Program-made: the position numbers and the translations under genes
Notes under the pieces: model-generated
The model's database searches: none
Seen by the model: the letters and a program-made list of their open reading frames with translations, nothing else
Told to the model about the DNA's origin: nothing
In this document: positions 15,824 to 26,387 of the stretch, piece after piece
How positions within the stretch are numbered: the first letter of the stretch is position 1
Layout: each line of letters begins with the position of its first letter
DNA from: Sphingomonadaceae bacterium
GTDB lineage: Bacteria > Pseudomonadota > Alphaproteobacteria > Sphingomonadales > Sphingomonadaceae
Direction of reading: 5' to 3'
DNA: 42,642 bases
NCBI GenBank assembly: GCA_947476425.1
Contig: CANJQJ010000026.1
Location: forward strand, 1 to 42,642

Positions 15824-16279
15824 TCAGCTCAGGCGATCGAGTGCTTCGTCGGTGAGTGAGCCCGGGATGATCATCACGGGGCAGGGGAGCTTGCCTGCCT
15901 CGGTTCCCGTGAAATAGGAAACCAGCGGTCCGGGCGCACCGACCGCTGCAGCGCCGAGCACAAGGGCCGCCACGTCCGGCTTGGACAATAGGGCCTGGCG
16001 AACAATCGCGATCGCCTCGCCGGTTTCAAGGCTGAGCGAAGGACGCAGCCCGGTTTCTTCCATCAGTTCGCCAGCGACCTGGGCGACAAGGGCCTCGGCG
16101 CGCAGCCGGGCATCCTCCTCCATCGCGGCCTGGACGCCGCCCCACTGGACGAATTCGGCCGGCGGGATCATCACGAGGATGTCGACCCCGCCGTCGGTCT
16201 TGGCAGCACGTCGGGCGGCGAAGCGAAGTGCTACGCGCGCTTCGGCGGTGTCGTCGAGTACGACGAGATAAGTACGCAT
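15824..16279 (-). CDS. Universal stress protein (UspA family)
   Basis: A 151-residue single-domain Usp. The N-terminal strand RTYLVVLDDTAEAR carries the Asp that contacts nucleotide, and the C-terminal LVLGAAAVGAPGPL to CPVMIIPG has the position of the ATP loop, although the classical GxxGx9G(S/T) motif is imperfect, so ATP binding is uncertain. ATG 16279 gives the best spacing to GGAG; ATGs at 16282 and 16294 are possible. It is convergent with the RcnB-like gene and divergent from pdhC, with 143 bp between starts for promoters. Confidence 0.9.
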   Translation of the reverse strand: MRTYLVVLDDTAEARVALRFAARRAAKTDGGVDILVMIPPAEFVQWGGVQAAMEEDARLRAEALVAQVAGELMEETGLRPSLSLETGEAIAIVRQALLSKPDVAALVLGAAAVGAPGPLVSYFTGTEAGKLPCPVMIIPGSLTDEALDRLS

Positions 16280-16422
16280 CATCCGCTCCAGCATGCTGTT
16301 TCGCCACGTCGTGCGTCATTCATCCGGGCGACGCAAGGGTGCTCCGGTTGAACTGGTCTTGATTCTGGACGCGGCATAGCCGAGAGCTTGGCGACATTAT
16401 CCACGAAGAGGCCGTCGCCCTT

Positions 16423-17682
16423 ATGTCCGTCGAACTGAAGATGCCAGCGCTGTCCCCGACGATGGAAGAAGGCACGATTGCCAAATGGCTCGTCAAGGAA
16501 GGCGATGTGGTTGCGGCGGGCGACCTTCTGGCGGAAATCGAAACCGACAAGGCGACGATGGAATTCGAAGCGGTCGACGAGGGGCGCATCACCAAGATTC
16601 TGGTACCGAGCGGCGAAGAAGGCATAAAGGTCGGCACGGTCATCGCGCTTATCGAGGGTGACGAGGATGAGGCGCCAAGGCCGGCCAAGGCACGGCCTGA
16701 GCCTGCCGCGGAGCCAGTGGCCGCCCCTGCAGCGAAGGCGGCTGCACCCGCTCCCAAGGCCGATCCAGTGCCTTCGGGCGATCGCATCAAGGCAAGTCCG
16801 CTGGCGCGACGCATCGCCGCAGGCAAGGGCATCGATCTCGCTACGGTTGCTGGCACTGGCCCCAACGGCAGGATCGTGAAAGCCGATATCGATGGCGCTT
16901 CGCCGAAGGCCGCAGTAGCGGCCGCCGTCCAGCCTGCGCCGACCCGAGCGGCTGCAGTAGTGGCCTCTTCTGCGCCCGGTGTCGCGCCCGAGGCGCCCTT
17001 CGAAAGCATCAAGCTTTCGACGATGCGCAAGACAATCGCGCGACGGCTGACCGAATCCAAGCAGACCGTTCCGCATTATTATCTCGCGATCGATTGCAAT
17101 CTCGATGCGCTGCTCAAGGTTCGCGCTGAACTGAACGCTGGGCTCGAAAGCCGAGGCATCAAGCTTTCAGTCAATGATCTCCTGATCAAAGCGCTTGCCG
17201 TAGCGCTGATCGAGGTGCCCGATGCCAATGTCCAGTTTGCGGGCGACGAGCTCTACAAATTCAGCCGCGCGGATATTTCGGTGGCGGTTGCGATCCCGGG
17301 TGGGCTGATTACGCCGGTTATCGCCGATGCTGCCAACAAGGGCGTCGGGGCTATCGCCAGGGAGTCCAAGGAACTTGCCGAGCGGGCCCGCCAGGGCAAG
17401 CTCCAGCCCCACGAATATCAGGGCGGCACCGCGTCACTCTCGAATTTGGGCATGTATGGCATCAAGCAGTTTGAAGCGGTGATCAATCCGCCGCAGGGAA
17501 TGATCCTTGCGGTAGGTGTGGGGGACAAGCGTCCCTATGTGGTCAACGATGCGCTTGCGGTGGCGACGGCGATGACCGCGACCGGAAGCTTCGATCATCG
17601 CGCGATCGACGGCGCGACAGGCGCGGAATTGATGGCGGCGTTCAAGCGGCTCGTAGAGAAGCCGCTGGCGATGCTGGCCTGA
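16423..17682 (+). CDS. pdhC: Pyruvate dehydrogenase E2, dihydrolipoyllysine acetyltransferase
   Basis: A 419-residue E2 core protein that passes the acetyl group to CoA. An N-terminal lipoyl domain has the modified Lys43 in [11 protein letters not shown]. An Ala/Pro-rich linker follows (about 85-120), then the E1/E3-binding domain ([20 protein letters not shown]), a second linker, and the catalytic domain with HRAIDG about 28 residues from the end. One lipoyl domain and the length are typical of alphaproteobacteria. The E1 genes are not in the window. A small membrane-protein gene and lpdA follow on the same strand, so the complex's E2 and E3 may be co-expressed. Confidence 0.96.
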   Translation: MSVELKMPALSPTMEEGTIAKWLVKEGDVVAAGDLLAEIETDKATMEFEAVDEGRITKILVPSGEEGIKVGTVIALIEGDEDEAPRPAKARPEPAAEPVAAPAAKAAAPAPKADPVPSGDRIKASPLARRIAAGKGIDLATVAGTGPNGRIVKADIDGASPKAAVAAAVQPAPTRAAAVVASSAPGVAPEAPFESIKLSTMRKTIARRLTESKQTVPHYYLAIDCNLDALLKVRAELNAGLESRGIKLSVNDLLIKALAVALIEVPDANVQFAGDELYKFSRADISVAVAIPGGLITPVIADAANKGVGAIARESKELAERARQGKLQPHEYQGGTASLSNLGMYGIKQFEAVINPPQGMILAVGVGDKRPYVVNDALAVATAMTATGSFDHRAIDGATGAELMAAFKRLVEKPLAMLA

Positions 17683-17754
17683 GGAGCGGGATGAGCGGCG
17701 GGAGCCTGTCATCGAGGCATTGTTTTTAACCCGGCCGTGGAAAGGGAGGGCGCG

Positions 17755-17964
17755 ATGGGATTGCTCAAGGCGATCTTTCTCGGGCTGCTTGCCGCGATCG
17801 GGATCGCGACGGTAGCGCATGGTACGGCAGGCACGTTCGGGGATGCCGCGCGATGGCACAGTCTGTATTTTCCGATCGGGCCGGTTCACCTTTACCTGTC
17901 GCTGCCGATCTTCATCGGCGTGACGCTGTTCAGTTGGGCTTTTTTCTTCTGGGCGCGCGAATGA
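17755..17964 (+). CDS. Small membrane protein of unknown function between pdhC and lpdA
   Basis: A 69-residue protein with two hydrophobic helices, LKAIFLGLLAAIGIATVAHG (residues 4-23) and a second at about 46-66 (LSLPIFIGVTLFSWAFFFW). GGGAGGG lies about five bases before ATG 17755, a strong ribosome binding site that argues it is real. The gap to the pdhC stop is 72 bp and to lpdA 26 bp. No family is recognised. A short insertion in the middle of a dehydrogenase-complex locus could point to membrane placement of the complex, but that is speculation. Confidence 0.75.
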   Translation: MGLLKAIFLGLLAAIGIATVAHGTAGTFGDAARWHSLYFPIGPVHLYLSLPIFIGVTLFSWAFFFWARE

Positions 17965-17990
17965 GCGACCAGTGCAGTTAGGGAATGCTG

Positions 17991-19391
17991 ATGTCTCAGA
18001 ATTTCGATCTCGTCGTGCTCGGATCAGGGCCGGGCGGTTATGTCGCGGCGATCCGTGCGGCCCAGCTCGGGCTGAAGACCGCTATCGTCGAGCGCGAAAA
18101 TCTTGGCGGCATCTGCCTAAACTGGGGCTGCATCCCGACCAAGGCGCTGCTCCGGACCTCCGAAATCTATCACTACATGACTCATGCCGATGCCTATGGG
18201 CTGAGCGCCGAAAAGCCGGGCTTCGATCTCGCCAAGATCGTCGAGCGATCGCGCGGGGTCGCGAAACAGCTCAACGGCGGCGTCAAGGGGCTGATGAAGA
18301 AGAACAAGATCACCGTCTTCGAAGGCGACGGCAAGATCATGGCAAAGGGCAAATTGTCGGTTACGAAGGACGGCAAGGCGACCGAGCTGGCCGCGAAGGA
18401 CATCATCATCGCCACCGGAGCGCGGGCACGCGAGCTGCCGTTTGCCAAGGCCGACGGCAAGCGGATCTGGACCTATCGCCACGCGATGACGCCGACCGAA
18501 ATGCCGACGAAGCTGCTCGTCATCGGATCGGGTGCGATCGGGATCGAGTTTGCGAGCTTCTATTCGGACATGGGGGCCGAGGTCACCATCGTCGAGATGC
18601 TCGATCGAATCCTCCCTGTCGAGGATGCCGAGGTTTCCGAGTTCATGACGAAGGCGCTGACCAAGCAGGGGATGAAGCTCCACGTCTCGACAGGCGTGCA
18701 GAAGCTGGCGGCAACGGCGAAGGGCGTCAGCGCCGAGATCAAGGGGCCTGACGGCAAGGTCCTGGTGCAGGACTTCAGCCACGCCATCGTCGCGATCGGC
18801 ATCGTGCCCAATGTCGAAGGGGCGGGGATCGACGAGATCGGCATCACGCGAGGGAAGAACGGACATATCGAGACCGATCCTTACGGCCGAACCAATGTCG
18901 CCGGGATCTGGGCGATCGGCGACGTCACCGGTCCGCCGTGGCTGGCGCACAAGGCGAGCCATGAGGGCGTGATCGTTGCGGAAGTGATTGCCGGCCAGAA
19001 GGGTGTCCACCCGATCGACAAGGGCAACATCCCGGGCTGCACCTATTCGCGACCGCAAGTGGCGTCGGTGGGGATGACCGAGGCGAAGGCGAAGGAGGCG
19101 GGCTTCACCGTCAAGGTCGGCAAGTTCCCCTTCATCGGCAACGGCAAGGCGATCGCGCTGGGCGAGGCCGAGGGCTTCATAAAGACGGTGTTCGACGAGA
19201 AAACCGGCGAACTGCTTGGTGCGCACATGATCGGTGCCGAGGTGACCGAACTGATCCAGGGCTATGTCGTCGGGAGGACACTCGAGACAACTGAAGTGGA
19301 ACTGATGAACACGGTCTTCCCGCATCCAACGCTGAGCGAGATGATGCACGAAAGCGTGCTTTCGGCCTATGGGCGGGCGATCCACTTCTAG
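17991..19391 (+). CDS. lpdA: Dihydrolipoyl dehydrogenase (E3)
   Basis: A 466-residue flavoprotein that reoxidises dihydrolipoamide with NAD+. The FAD-binding motif GSGPGGYVAA is at 11-20, the redox disulfide Cys42 and Cys47 in GGICLNWGCIPT, the NAD-binding GSGAIGIEFA near 175, and the C-terminal dimer region with the catalytic HPTLSE. ATG 17991 has AGGGA six bases upstream; an ATG two codons earlier is less well placed. Being downstream of pdhC it most likely serves pyruvate dehydrogenase; it could also be shared with other lipoyl complexes. Confidence 0.96.
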   Translation: MSQNFDLVVLGSGPGGYVAAIRAAQLGLKTAIVERENLGGICLNWGCIPTKALLRTSEIYHYMTHADAYGLSAEKPGFDLAKIVERSRGVAKQLNGGVKGLMKKNKITVFEGDGKIMAKGKLSVTKDGKATELAAKDIIIATGARARELPFAKADGKRIWTYRHAMTPTEMPTKLLVIGSGAIGIEFASFYSDMGAEVTIVEMLDRILPVEDAEVSEFMTKALTKQGMKLHVSTGVQKLAATAKGVSAEIKGPDGKVLVQDFSHAIVAIGIVPNVEGAGIDEIGITRGKNGHIETDPYGRTNVAGIWAIGDVTGPPWLAHKASHEGVIVAEVIAGQKGVHPIDKGNIPGCTYSRPQVASVGMTEAKAKEAGFTVKVGKFPFIGNGKAIALGEAEGFIKTVFDEKTGELLGAHMIGAEVTELIQGYVVGRTLETTEVELMNTVFPHPTLSEMMHESVLSAYGRAIHF

Positions 19392-19429
19392 GGCTGTTCG
19401 AAGGGGGCCGGGCGAGCCGGGATTTGACG

Positions 19430-19458
19430 TTGACCGTCAGGGAATCACCGACTATAGC
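19430..19458 (+). promoter_or_regulatory. Promoter of the str operon (rpsL)
   Basis: TTGACC at 19430-19435 and TATAGC at 19453-19458 are separated by 17 bp, the optimal sigma-70 arrangement. Transcription would begin near 19465, giving a leader of about 190 nt before rpsL. An overlapping TTGACG at 19424 is spaced too far from the -10 element. Confidence 0.7.
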
Positions 19459-19551
19459 GCCGGCCCTGCCTGAGGGTTGTTGAAGGGTACATCCCAGACG
19501 CCGTCTCCATGCAGGCATTTAAACGCTTGAACATTGCTGATGCGTGTTGGG

Positions 19552-19583
19552 CCTGGGGGGCCGATTTGGCCGCCGGGGTTTTT
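19552..19583 (+). promoter_or_regulatory. Hairpin with T-tract in the rpsL leader, possible attenuator
   Basis: CCTGGGGGGCC (19552-19562) folds back on GGCCGCCGGGG (19568-19578) around GATTT with two mismatches, and TTTTT follows at 19579-19583. It lies between the rpsL promoter and gene, so it would act as a premature terminator in the leader. A 40-codon open frame (19509-19631) crosses it. Confidence 0.45.
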
Positions 19584-19657
19584 GTGTATTTCGCGGATCC
19601 GATCCGCGCAGTGCGCCGCACGTATCCGTAAAGTAACTCACAGAGGTGAAGGGCTTC

Positions 19658-20029
19658 ATGCCGACGATCAATCAGCTGGTCCGTAAGGGCCGGGAACCCC
19701 AGAAGGAACGTTCGAAGGTTCCCGCCATGGAGGCAAATCCGCAGAAGCGCGGCGTTTGCACCCGTGTCTATACGACGACCCCGAAGAAGCCGAACTCGGC
19801 TCTGCGCAAGGTGGCCAAGGTTCGCCTGACCAACCAGCGCGAAGTCATCAGTTATATTCCGGGCGAGGGCCACAACCTGCAGGAGCACTCCGTCGTGCTC
19901 ATTCGCGGCGGCCGTGTGCGCGACCTTCCGGGCGTGCGCTATCACGTCCTGCGTGGCGTGCTCGATACCCAGGGGGTCAAGGACCGCAAGCAGAGCCGTT
20001 CAAAATACGGCGCCAAGCGGCCTAAGTAA
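19658..20029 (+). CDS. rpsL: 30S ribosomal protein S12
   Basis: A 123-residue S12, which monitors codon-anticodon pairing in the decoding centre. The canonical start [10 protein letters not shown] fixes ATG 19658, twelve bases into a slightly longer open frame. The decoding loop [13 protein letters not shown] has the wild-type Lys43. The second loop reads [13 protein letters not shown], so residue 88 is Arg (CGC at 19919-19921) where E. coli and Mycobacterium have Lys; Asp89 beside it is the usual methylthiolation site. First gene of the str operon, 12 bp before rpsG. Confidence 0.98.
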   Translation: MPTINQLVRKGREPQKERSKVPAMEANPQKRGVCTRVYTTTPKKPNSALRKVAKVRLTNQREVISYIPGEGHNLQEHSVVLIRGGRVRDLPGVRYHVLRGVLDTQGVKDRKQSRSKYGAKRPK

Positions 20030-20041
20030 GGAAGAGATCAG

Positions 20042-20512
20042 ATGGCTCGTCGTCGTCGTCCAGAAAAGCGCGAAATTCTCCCCGATCCGAAGTTCGGGGA
20101 TATCGTGCTTACCAAGTTCATGAACAGCGTCATGCTCGACGGAAAGAAATCCGTCGCTGAAAGCATCGTCTATGGTGCTTTCGAAACCGTCGAATCGCGC
20201 GCCAAGCGTGACCCGATCGGCGTGTTCCATGATGCGCTCAACAATGTGAAGCCGGGTATCGAAGTCCGCAGCCGCCGCGTCGGTGGTGCGACCTACCAGG
20301 TCCCGGTCGAAGTCCGTCCGGAACGCGCCCAGGCACTGGCCATTCGCTGGCTGATCACTGCAGCGCGTGCTCGTTCGGAAAATACCATGTCCGGCCGTCT
20401 TTCGGGCGAATTGATGGATGCCGCGAACAATCGCGGCAACGCCGTCAAGAAGCGCGAAGACACGCATCGCATGGCCGAAGCCAATCGCGCCTTCTCGCAT
20501 TACCGCTGGTAA
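20042..20512 (+). CDS. rpsG: 30S ribosomal protein S7
   Basis: A 156-residue S7, the assembly initiator of the 30S head that binds the 3' major domain of 16S rRNA and touches the E site. The beginning [20 protein letters not shown] and the [12 protein letters not shown] beta-hairpin are diagnostic. AAGGAAGAGATC precedes the ATG. In E. coli S7 represses its own operon; the 12-bp gap between rpsL and rpsG here is too short for the E. coli-type binding site. A repeat separates it from fusA. Confidence 0.98.
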   Translation: MARRRRPEKREILPDPKFGDIVLTKFMNSVMLDGKKSVAESIVYGAFETVESRAKRDPIGVFHDALNNVKPGIEVRSRRVGGATYQVPVEVRPERAQALAIRWLITAARARSENTMSGRLSGELMDAANNRGNAVKKREDTHRMAEANRAFSHYRW

Positions 20513-20530
20513 GGCGCGCTAGGTTGCTCA

Positions 20531-20641
20531 TTTCCCGTTCGTCCTGAGGAGGGGCTGAGCGAAATCGAAGGCCCCGTCTCGAAGGAATTTTCGAGGCACA
20601 ACTTCGACAAATGCTCGGCAGAAACTCAGGACGAACGGAAA
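20531..20641 (+). repeat. Long inverted repeat between rpsG and fusA
   Basis: TTTCCCGTTCGTCCTGAG at 20531-20548 is complementary to CTCAGGACGAACGGAAA at 20625-20641 apart from one extra C. The 76-bp interior is rich in TCGAAGG and TCGAGGC steps. The TTCGTCCTGAG core is a dispersed intergenic repeat known from sphingomonad genomes. Transcribed, it would give a long hairpin inside the str operon that could protect or process the mRNA. Confidence 0.75.
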
Positions 20642-20694
20642 GTTCTGTAGCTGGAATCAAGATCGCCGCACGCGCGGCATTGGAGTTTAAGATC

Positions 20695-22770
<2,076 letters not shown>

Positions 22771-22788
22771 CACAAATTTTGTGGTTAT

Positions 22789-22817
22789 GAGCGCGCCCGC
22801 ATGGGCGGGACGCGCTC
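22789..22817 (+). other. Strong hairpin between fusA and tuf
   Basis: GAGCGCG plus CCCGC pairs with GCGGG plus CGCGCTC around ATGG with one bulged A, about 12 base pairs. No T-tract follows, so it is more likely an mRNA-stability or processing structure than a terminator. The palindrome CACAAATTTTGTG lies just before it. Confidence 0.6.
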
Positions 22818-22850
22818 TTCAAACGGACTGAAGAAGAAGGTAGGACAGCA

Positions 22851-24041
22851 ATGGCGAAAGCTAAGTTTGAGCGGACGAAGCCGCACTGCAACATCGGCAC
22901 CATCGGTCACGTCGACCACGGCAAGACGTCGCTGACGGCTGCGATCACGAAGGTCCTTGCCGAAACCGGCGGCGCGACCTTCACCAGCTATGATAACATC
23001 GACAAGGCGCCGGAAGAGCGCGAGCGCGGCATCACGATTTCGACCGCGCACGTCGAATATGAAACCGAAGCGCGCCACTATGCGCACGTCGATTGCCCGG
23101 GACACGCCGATTATGTGAAGAACATGATCACCGGCGCCGCGCAGATGGACGGCGGCATCCTCGTGGTGTCCGCAACCGACGGCCCGATGCCGCAGACTCG
23201 CGAGCACATCCTGCTCGCACGTCAGGTCGGCGTTCCGCAGCTCGTCGTGTTCATGAACAAGGTCGATCTGGTCGATGACGCCGAGATCCTCGAGCTCGTC
23301 GAGCTCGAAATTCGCGAGCTTCTCTCGTCCTACGACTTCGATGGCGACAACATCCCCGTCATCCAGGGTTCGGCAGTATGCGCGCTGAACGGCACCCGTC
23401 CGGACATCGGCCATGACGCCGTTCTGAAGCTGATGGAAGCAGTCGACAGCTTCATCCCGCAGCCCGAGCGTCCGCTCGACAAGCCGTTCCTGATGCCGAT
23501 CGAAGACGTGTTCTCGATCTCGGGTCGTGGTACGGTCGTCACCGGCCGCGTCGAGACCGGCATCGTCAAGGTTGGCGAGGAAGTCGAGATCGTCGGCCTC
23601 AAGGACACCCGCAAGACCGTCGTCACCGGCGTCGAAATGTTCCGCAAGCTGCTCGACCAGGGCCAGGCAGGCGACAACATCGGTGCGCTGATCCGTGGCG
23701 TTGGCCGTGAAGAAGTCGAGCGTGGCCAGGTTCTCTGCAAGCCCGGCTCGATCAAGCCGCACACCGAGTTCCAGTCGGAAGTCTACGTTCTGTCGAAGGA
23801 AGAGGGTGGCCGTCACACGCCGTTCTTCGCCAACTACCGTCCGCAGTTTTACTTCCGCACCACCGACGTCACCGGTGAAGTTGTCCTCCCCGAGGGCACC
23901 GAGATGGTGATGCCTGGCGATAACGTGCAGCTCGGCGTAAAGCTGATTGCACCGATCGCCATGGAAGAGGGGCTTCGCTTCTCGATCCGTGAAGGCGGCC
24001 GCACCGTTGGTGCAGGGGTTGTCAGCGCGATCACTAAGTAA
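22851..24041 (+). CDS. tuf: Elongation factor Tu
   Basis: A 396-residue GTPase that delivers aminoacyl-tRNA to the ribosome. G1 is GHVDHGKTS, the effector loop holds RGITIST, G3 DCPGHADY, G4 NKVD. Domains II and III are complete, including [13 protein letters not shown] and the kirromycin-region residues. It begins [29 protein letters not shown] precedes the ATG. It closes the str operon; a strong terminator-like hairpin follows. Only this tuf copy is in the window; a second copy elsewhere would be common in proteobacteria. Confidence 0.98.
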   Translation: MAKAKFERTKPHCNIGTIGHVDHGKTSLTAAITKVLAETGGATFTSYDNIDKAPEERERGITISTAHVEYETEARHYAHVDCPGHADYVKNMITGAAQMDGGILVVSATDGPMPQTREHILLARQVGVPQLVVFMNKVDLVDDAEILELVELEIRELLSSYDFDGDNIPVIQGSAVCALNGTRPDIGHDAVLKLMEAVDSFIPQPERPLDKPFLMPIEDVFSISGRGTVVTGRVETGIVKVGEEVEIVGLKDTRKTVVTGVEMFRKLLDQGQAGDNIGALIRGVGREEVERGQVLCKPGSIKPHTEFQSEVYVLSKEEGGRHTPFFANYRPQFYFRTTDVTGEVVLPEGTEMVMPGDNVQLGVKLIAPIAMEEGLRFSIREGGRTVGAGVVSAITK

Positions 24042-24053
24042 TATAGGGCTGGC

Positions 24054-24091
24054 ACCGCCCGATTCCCCAGGGAGTCGGGCGGTCTGCTTTT
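24054..24091 (+). terminator. Terminator-like hairpin after tuf
   Basis: ACCGCCCGATTCCC (24054-24067) pairs with GGGAGTCGGGCGGT (24070-24083), about 13 pairs with one wobble, then CTGCTTTT and, 6 bp further on, a six-base T run. It probably ends most str-operon transcripts while letting some read into rpsJ. Confidence 0.75.
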
Positions 24092-24172
24092 ACAGATTTT
24101 TTGATCTCACTCGGGCGGCGGAAAGCCTCCGTCGCCAGCGTGGGGTTTCGCTCTTTCTCATCGGTAGTGGAC

Positions 24173-24484
24173 ATGGAAACGCAGAATATTCGCATTCGCC
24201 TGAAGGCGTTCGATCATCGAGTGCTGGATCAGGCAACCGGTGACATTGCCGATACCGCGCGCCGCACCGGTGCGCTCATTCGCGGTCCGATTCCGCTGCC
24301 TACGCGCATCGAGAAGTTCACTGTGAACCGCGGCCCGCACATCGACAAGAAGTCGCGGGAGCAGTTCGAAGTCCGCACCCACAAGCGGCTGCTGGACATC
24401 GTTCAGCCGACGCCGCAGACGGTCGATGCACTAATGAAGCTCGACCTCGCAGCAGGTGTTGATGTCGAGATCAAACTGGCCTAA
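24173..24484 (+). CDS. rpsJ: 30S ribosomal protein S10
   Basis: A 103-residue S10, exactly the E. coli length, part of the 30S head and also a partner of NusB in transcription antitermination. It begins [15 protein letters not shown] and contains the conserved [22 protein letters not shown] region (residues about 38-59) and the final [11 protein letters not shown] 24173 is chosen over an upstream in-frame start because of the conserved N-terminus. A 194-bp gap with a highly structured RNA separates it from rplC, unlike the compact E. coli S10 operon. Confidence 0.98.
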   Translation: METQNIRIRLKAFDHRVLDQATGDIADTARRTGALIRGPIPLPTRIEKFTVNRGPHIDKKSREQFEVRTHKRLLDIVQPTPQTVDALMKLDLAAGVDVEIKLA

Positions 24485-24504
24485 GGCCAGCGCGAGATAG
24501 GGAT

Positions 24505-24633
24505 ACCGAACGGCTTCGGTCGTTGTCCGAGTCCCCACCGCCGCATCGTTCACGGTGCGGCTCCAGCCCAGGTGGGGGCATTAATCGGTTTCGTTTGGGC
24601 TGGGGTCTCGGGTTAACCGGGGCCTTTTTGTTT
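24505..24633 (+). promoter_or_regulatory. Structured leader RNA with pseudoknot and terminator upstream of rplC
   Basis: Four adjoining elements tile this gap. Hairpin 1 is ACCGAA/TTCGGT (24505-24520). Hairpin 2 is GCCGCATCG/CGGTGCGGC around TTCA (24540-24561). A stem CCCCACC (24533-24539) with GGTGGGG (24571-24577) closes round hairpin 2. The bases between them, TCCAGCCCA (24562-24570), pair with TGGGCTGGG (24596-24604), which makes an H-type pseudoknot. An intrinsic terminator GGTCTCGG/CCGGGGCC (24604-24624) with TTTTTGTTT follows directly. The arrangement suggests attenuation of rplC and the genes after it. Confidence 0.7.
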
Positions 24634-24678
24634 GTCACGCTCCCTGGAAGGGGAGCCTCTGAATGGAAGGAGCAGATC

Positions 24679-25437
24679 ATGCGCACTGGCGTGATCGCGA
24701 AAAAGATGGGTATGACCCGTCTCTTCCAGGACGATGGCCGGCACGTGCCGGTTACTGTCCTGGTACTGGACAAGGTCCAGGTTGTTGCCCGCCGCGAGGC
24801 GGATCGTGATGGTTATGTCGCGGTCCAGCTCGGCGCTGGTACGGCCAAGGCCAAGAATGTTTCCAAGCCGCAGCGTGGCCATTTCGGCAAGGCCGAAGTC
24901 GAGCCCAAGGCGCGCGTGGCGGAATTCCGCGTTTCTGAAGATGCCCTGCTTGACGTGGGGGCCGAGATTTCGGCCGACCATTATGTCGCAGGACAGTTCG
25001 TCGACATTTCGGGCCAGACGCAGGGCAAGGGCTTTGCGGGCGGCATGAAGCGTTGGGGCTTTGGCGGTCTGCGTGCGACCCACGGCGTCTCGGTCTCGCA
25101 CCGTTCGCTCGGTTCGACCGGCCAGCGCCAGGATCCGGGCCGCGTGTTCAAGAACAAGAAGATGGCCGGCCACATGGGCGACCGTCAGCGCACGCAGCAG
25201 AATCTTGAGATCGTTCGCACGGACGCCGAACGCGGCCTGCTGTTCGTCAAGGGTTCGGTTCCCGGTCACAAGGGAGCCTGGCTGCTGGTGAAGGACTCGG
25301 TGAAGGAGGCCCGCCCGGCGGACGCCCCTTATCCCGCCGGCCTGAAGTCGGTTGCCGCTAGCAACGAAGTCCAGCCGGTCGCTGTCGAAGCGCAGGTTGA
25401 GGCTCCGGTCGAAACCAACGATGGTCAGGAGGGCTGA
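24679..25437 (+). CDS. rplC: 50S ribosomal protein L3
   Basis: A 252-residue L3, an early assembly protein reaching toward the peptidyl-transferase centre. It starts [16 protein letters not shown] and has the conserved loop [23 protein letters not shown]. The last 40 or so residues, after LVKDSVKEA, form an acidic, Ala/Val-rich extension absent from the 209-residue E. coli protein. GGAAGGAG precedes ATG 24679. It is the first gene behind the structured leader and is followed by rplD after 3 bp, so the leader should control both. Confidence 0.97.
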   Translation: MRTGVIAKKMGMTRLFQDDGRHVPVTVLVLDKVQVVARREADRDGYVAVQLGAGTAKAKNVSKPQRGHFGKAEVEPKARVAEFRVSEDALLDVGAEISADHYVAGQFVDISGQTQGKGFAGGMKRWGFGGLRATHGVSVSHRSLGSTGQRQDPGRVFKNKKMAGHMGDRQRTQQNLEIVRTDAERGLLFVKGSVPGHKGAWLLVKDSVKEARPADAPYPAGLKSVAASNEVQPVAVEAQVEAPVETNDGQEG

Positions 25438-25440
25438 TAG

Positions 25441-26067
25441 ATGAAGATCAAGGTTCAGACCCTCGACGCAATCGAGTCCGGCGATATCGAGCTTGACGAG
25501 GCCGTATTCGGCGTCGAGCCCCGCGCCGACATTCTCCATCGCGTCGTCACCTGGCAGCTCGAAAAGCGTCGCGGCACTGCCCGCGGAGCTCGCGAGCGCG
25601 CCGACGTCGCCCGGACCGGCAAGAAGTTCGGTCGCCAGAAGGGCGGCGGTACGGCTCGTCACGGCGATCGCCGCGCCCCTACCTTCATCGGTGGCGGCAA
25701 GGCACATGGTCCCCGCGTTCGCGACTTTAATCCGGGTCTCAACAAGAAGATCCGTGCCCTCGGTCTCAAGATGGCGCTGTCATCGAAGATCGCCGGCGGC
25801 AATCTGATCATTGTCGATACGCTGGAGATCAAGGACGCCAAGACCAAGGCGCTCGCCGGCCAGATCGGCAAGCTCGGCTTCGGTCGTTCGGCCCTGGTGA
25901 TTGATGGCGACATGGTAGCCGAGGGCTTCGCGCTCGCCGCTTCCAACCTGCCGCTGATCAACGTCATGCCGGCAATGGGCGCCAATGTTTACGACATCCT
26001 GAAGCACGACACGCTGGTGCTGACCCGCGCGGCCGTCGAGAAGCTGGAGGCGCGGTTCAATGGCTAA
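25441..26067 (+). CDS. rplD: 50S ribosomal protein L4
   Basis: A 208-residue L4 whose extended loop ([29 protein letters not shown] region, about residues 62-92) lines the exit tunnel near the site of macrolides. In E. coli L4 represses the S10 operon at transcription and translation, which makes it a candidate ligand for the leader 0.8 kb upstream, though that leader sits after rpsJ rather than before it. The gene overlaps rplW by 8 bp. Confidence 0.97.
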   Translation: MKIKVQTLDAIESGDIELDEAVFGVEPRADILHRVVTWQLEKRRGTARGARERADVARTGKKFGRQKGGGTARHGDRRAPTFIGGGKAHGPRVRDFNPGLNKKIRALGLKMALSSKIAGGNLIIVDTLEIKDAKTKALAGQIGKLGFGRSALVIDGDMVAEGFALAASNLPLINVMPAMGANVYDILKHDTLVLTRAAVEKLEARFNG

Positions 26068-26374
26068 GAAGCAAACCCAGGCGGTCGACATCAATCACTA
26101 TGATGTCGTCCTCGCCCCGCACATCACCGAGAAGTCGACCATGCTCTCCGAGCATAATGCGGTCGTCTTCAAGGTTGCCAGCGGCGCGACCAAGCCGGCG
26201 ATCAAGGCGGCGGTCGAAGCGCTGTTCAATGTCTCGGTGACGGGCGTGAACACGATGGTGACCAAGGGCAAGACCAAGCGCTGGAAGGGCAAGCCCTACA
26301 AGCGTTCGGACGAGAAGAAGGCGATCGTGACGCTGGCCGAAGGCCAGTCTATCGACGTCACCACCGGTATCTGA
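26060..26374 (+). CDS. rplW: 50S ribosomal protein L23
   Basis: A 104-residue L23, located at the tunnel exit, where it docks trigger factor and the signal recognition particle. The segment [17 protein letters not shown] near the N-terminus and the loop [20 protein letters not shown] are typical. The ATG lies inside the end of rplD (8-bp overlap), so the two are translationally coupled. Size equals the bacterial norm. A 13-bp gap leads to rplB. Confidence 0.97.
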   Translation: MAKKQTQAVDINHYDVVLAPHITEKSTMLSEHNAVVFKVASGATKPAIKAAVEALFNVSVTGVNTMVTKGKTKRWKGKPYKRSDEKKAIVTLAEGQSIDVTTGI

Positions 26375-26387
26375 GGGGCCGCGGAAC

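Noticed and set aside
15821-15826. TGATCA shared by two convergent stop codons as a functional site
   Set aside because: A six-base palindrome is expected by chance; it only shows that the two convergent genes have no spacer.
24485-24678. The rpsJ-rplC gap as the coding start of a longer L3 (frame open from 24523)
   Set aside because: The frame runs through hairpins, and the canonical [11 protein letters not shown] start has a strong ribosome binding site.
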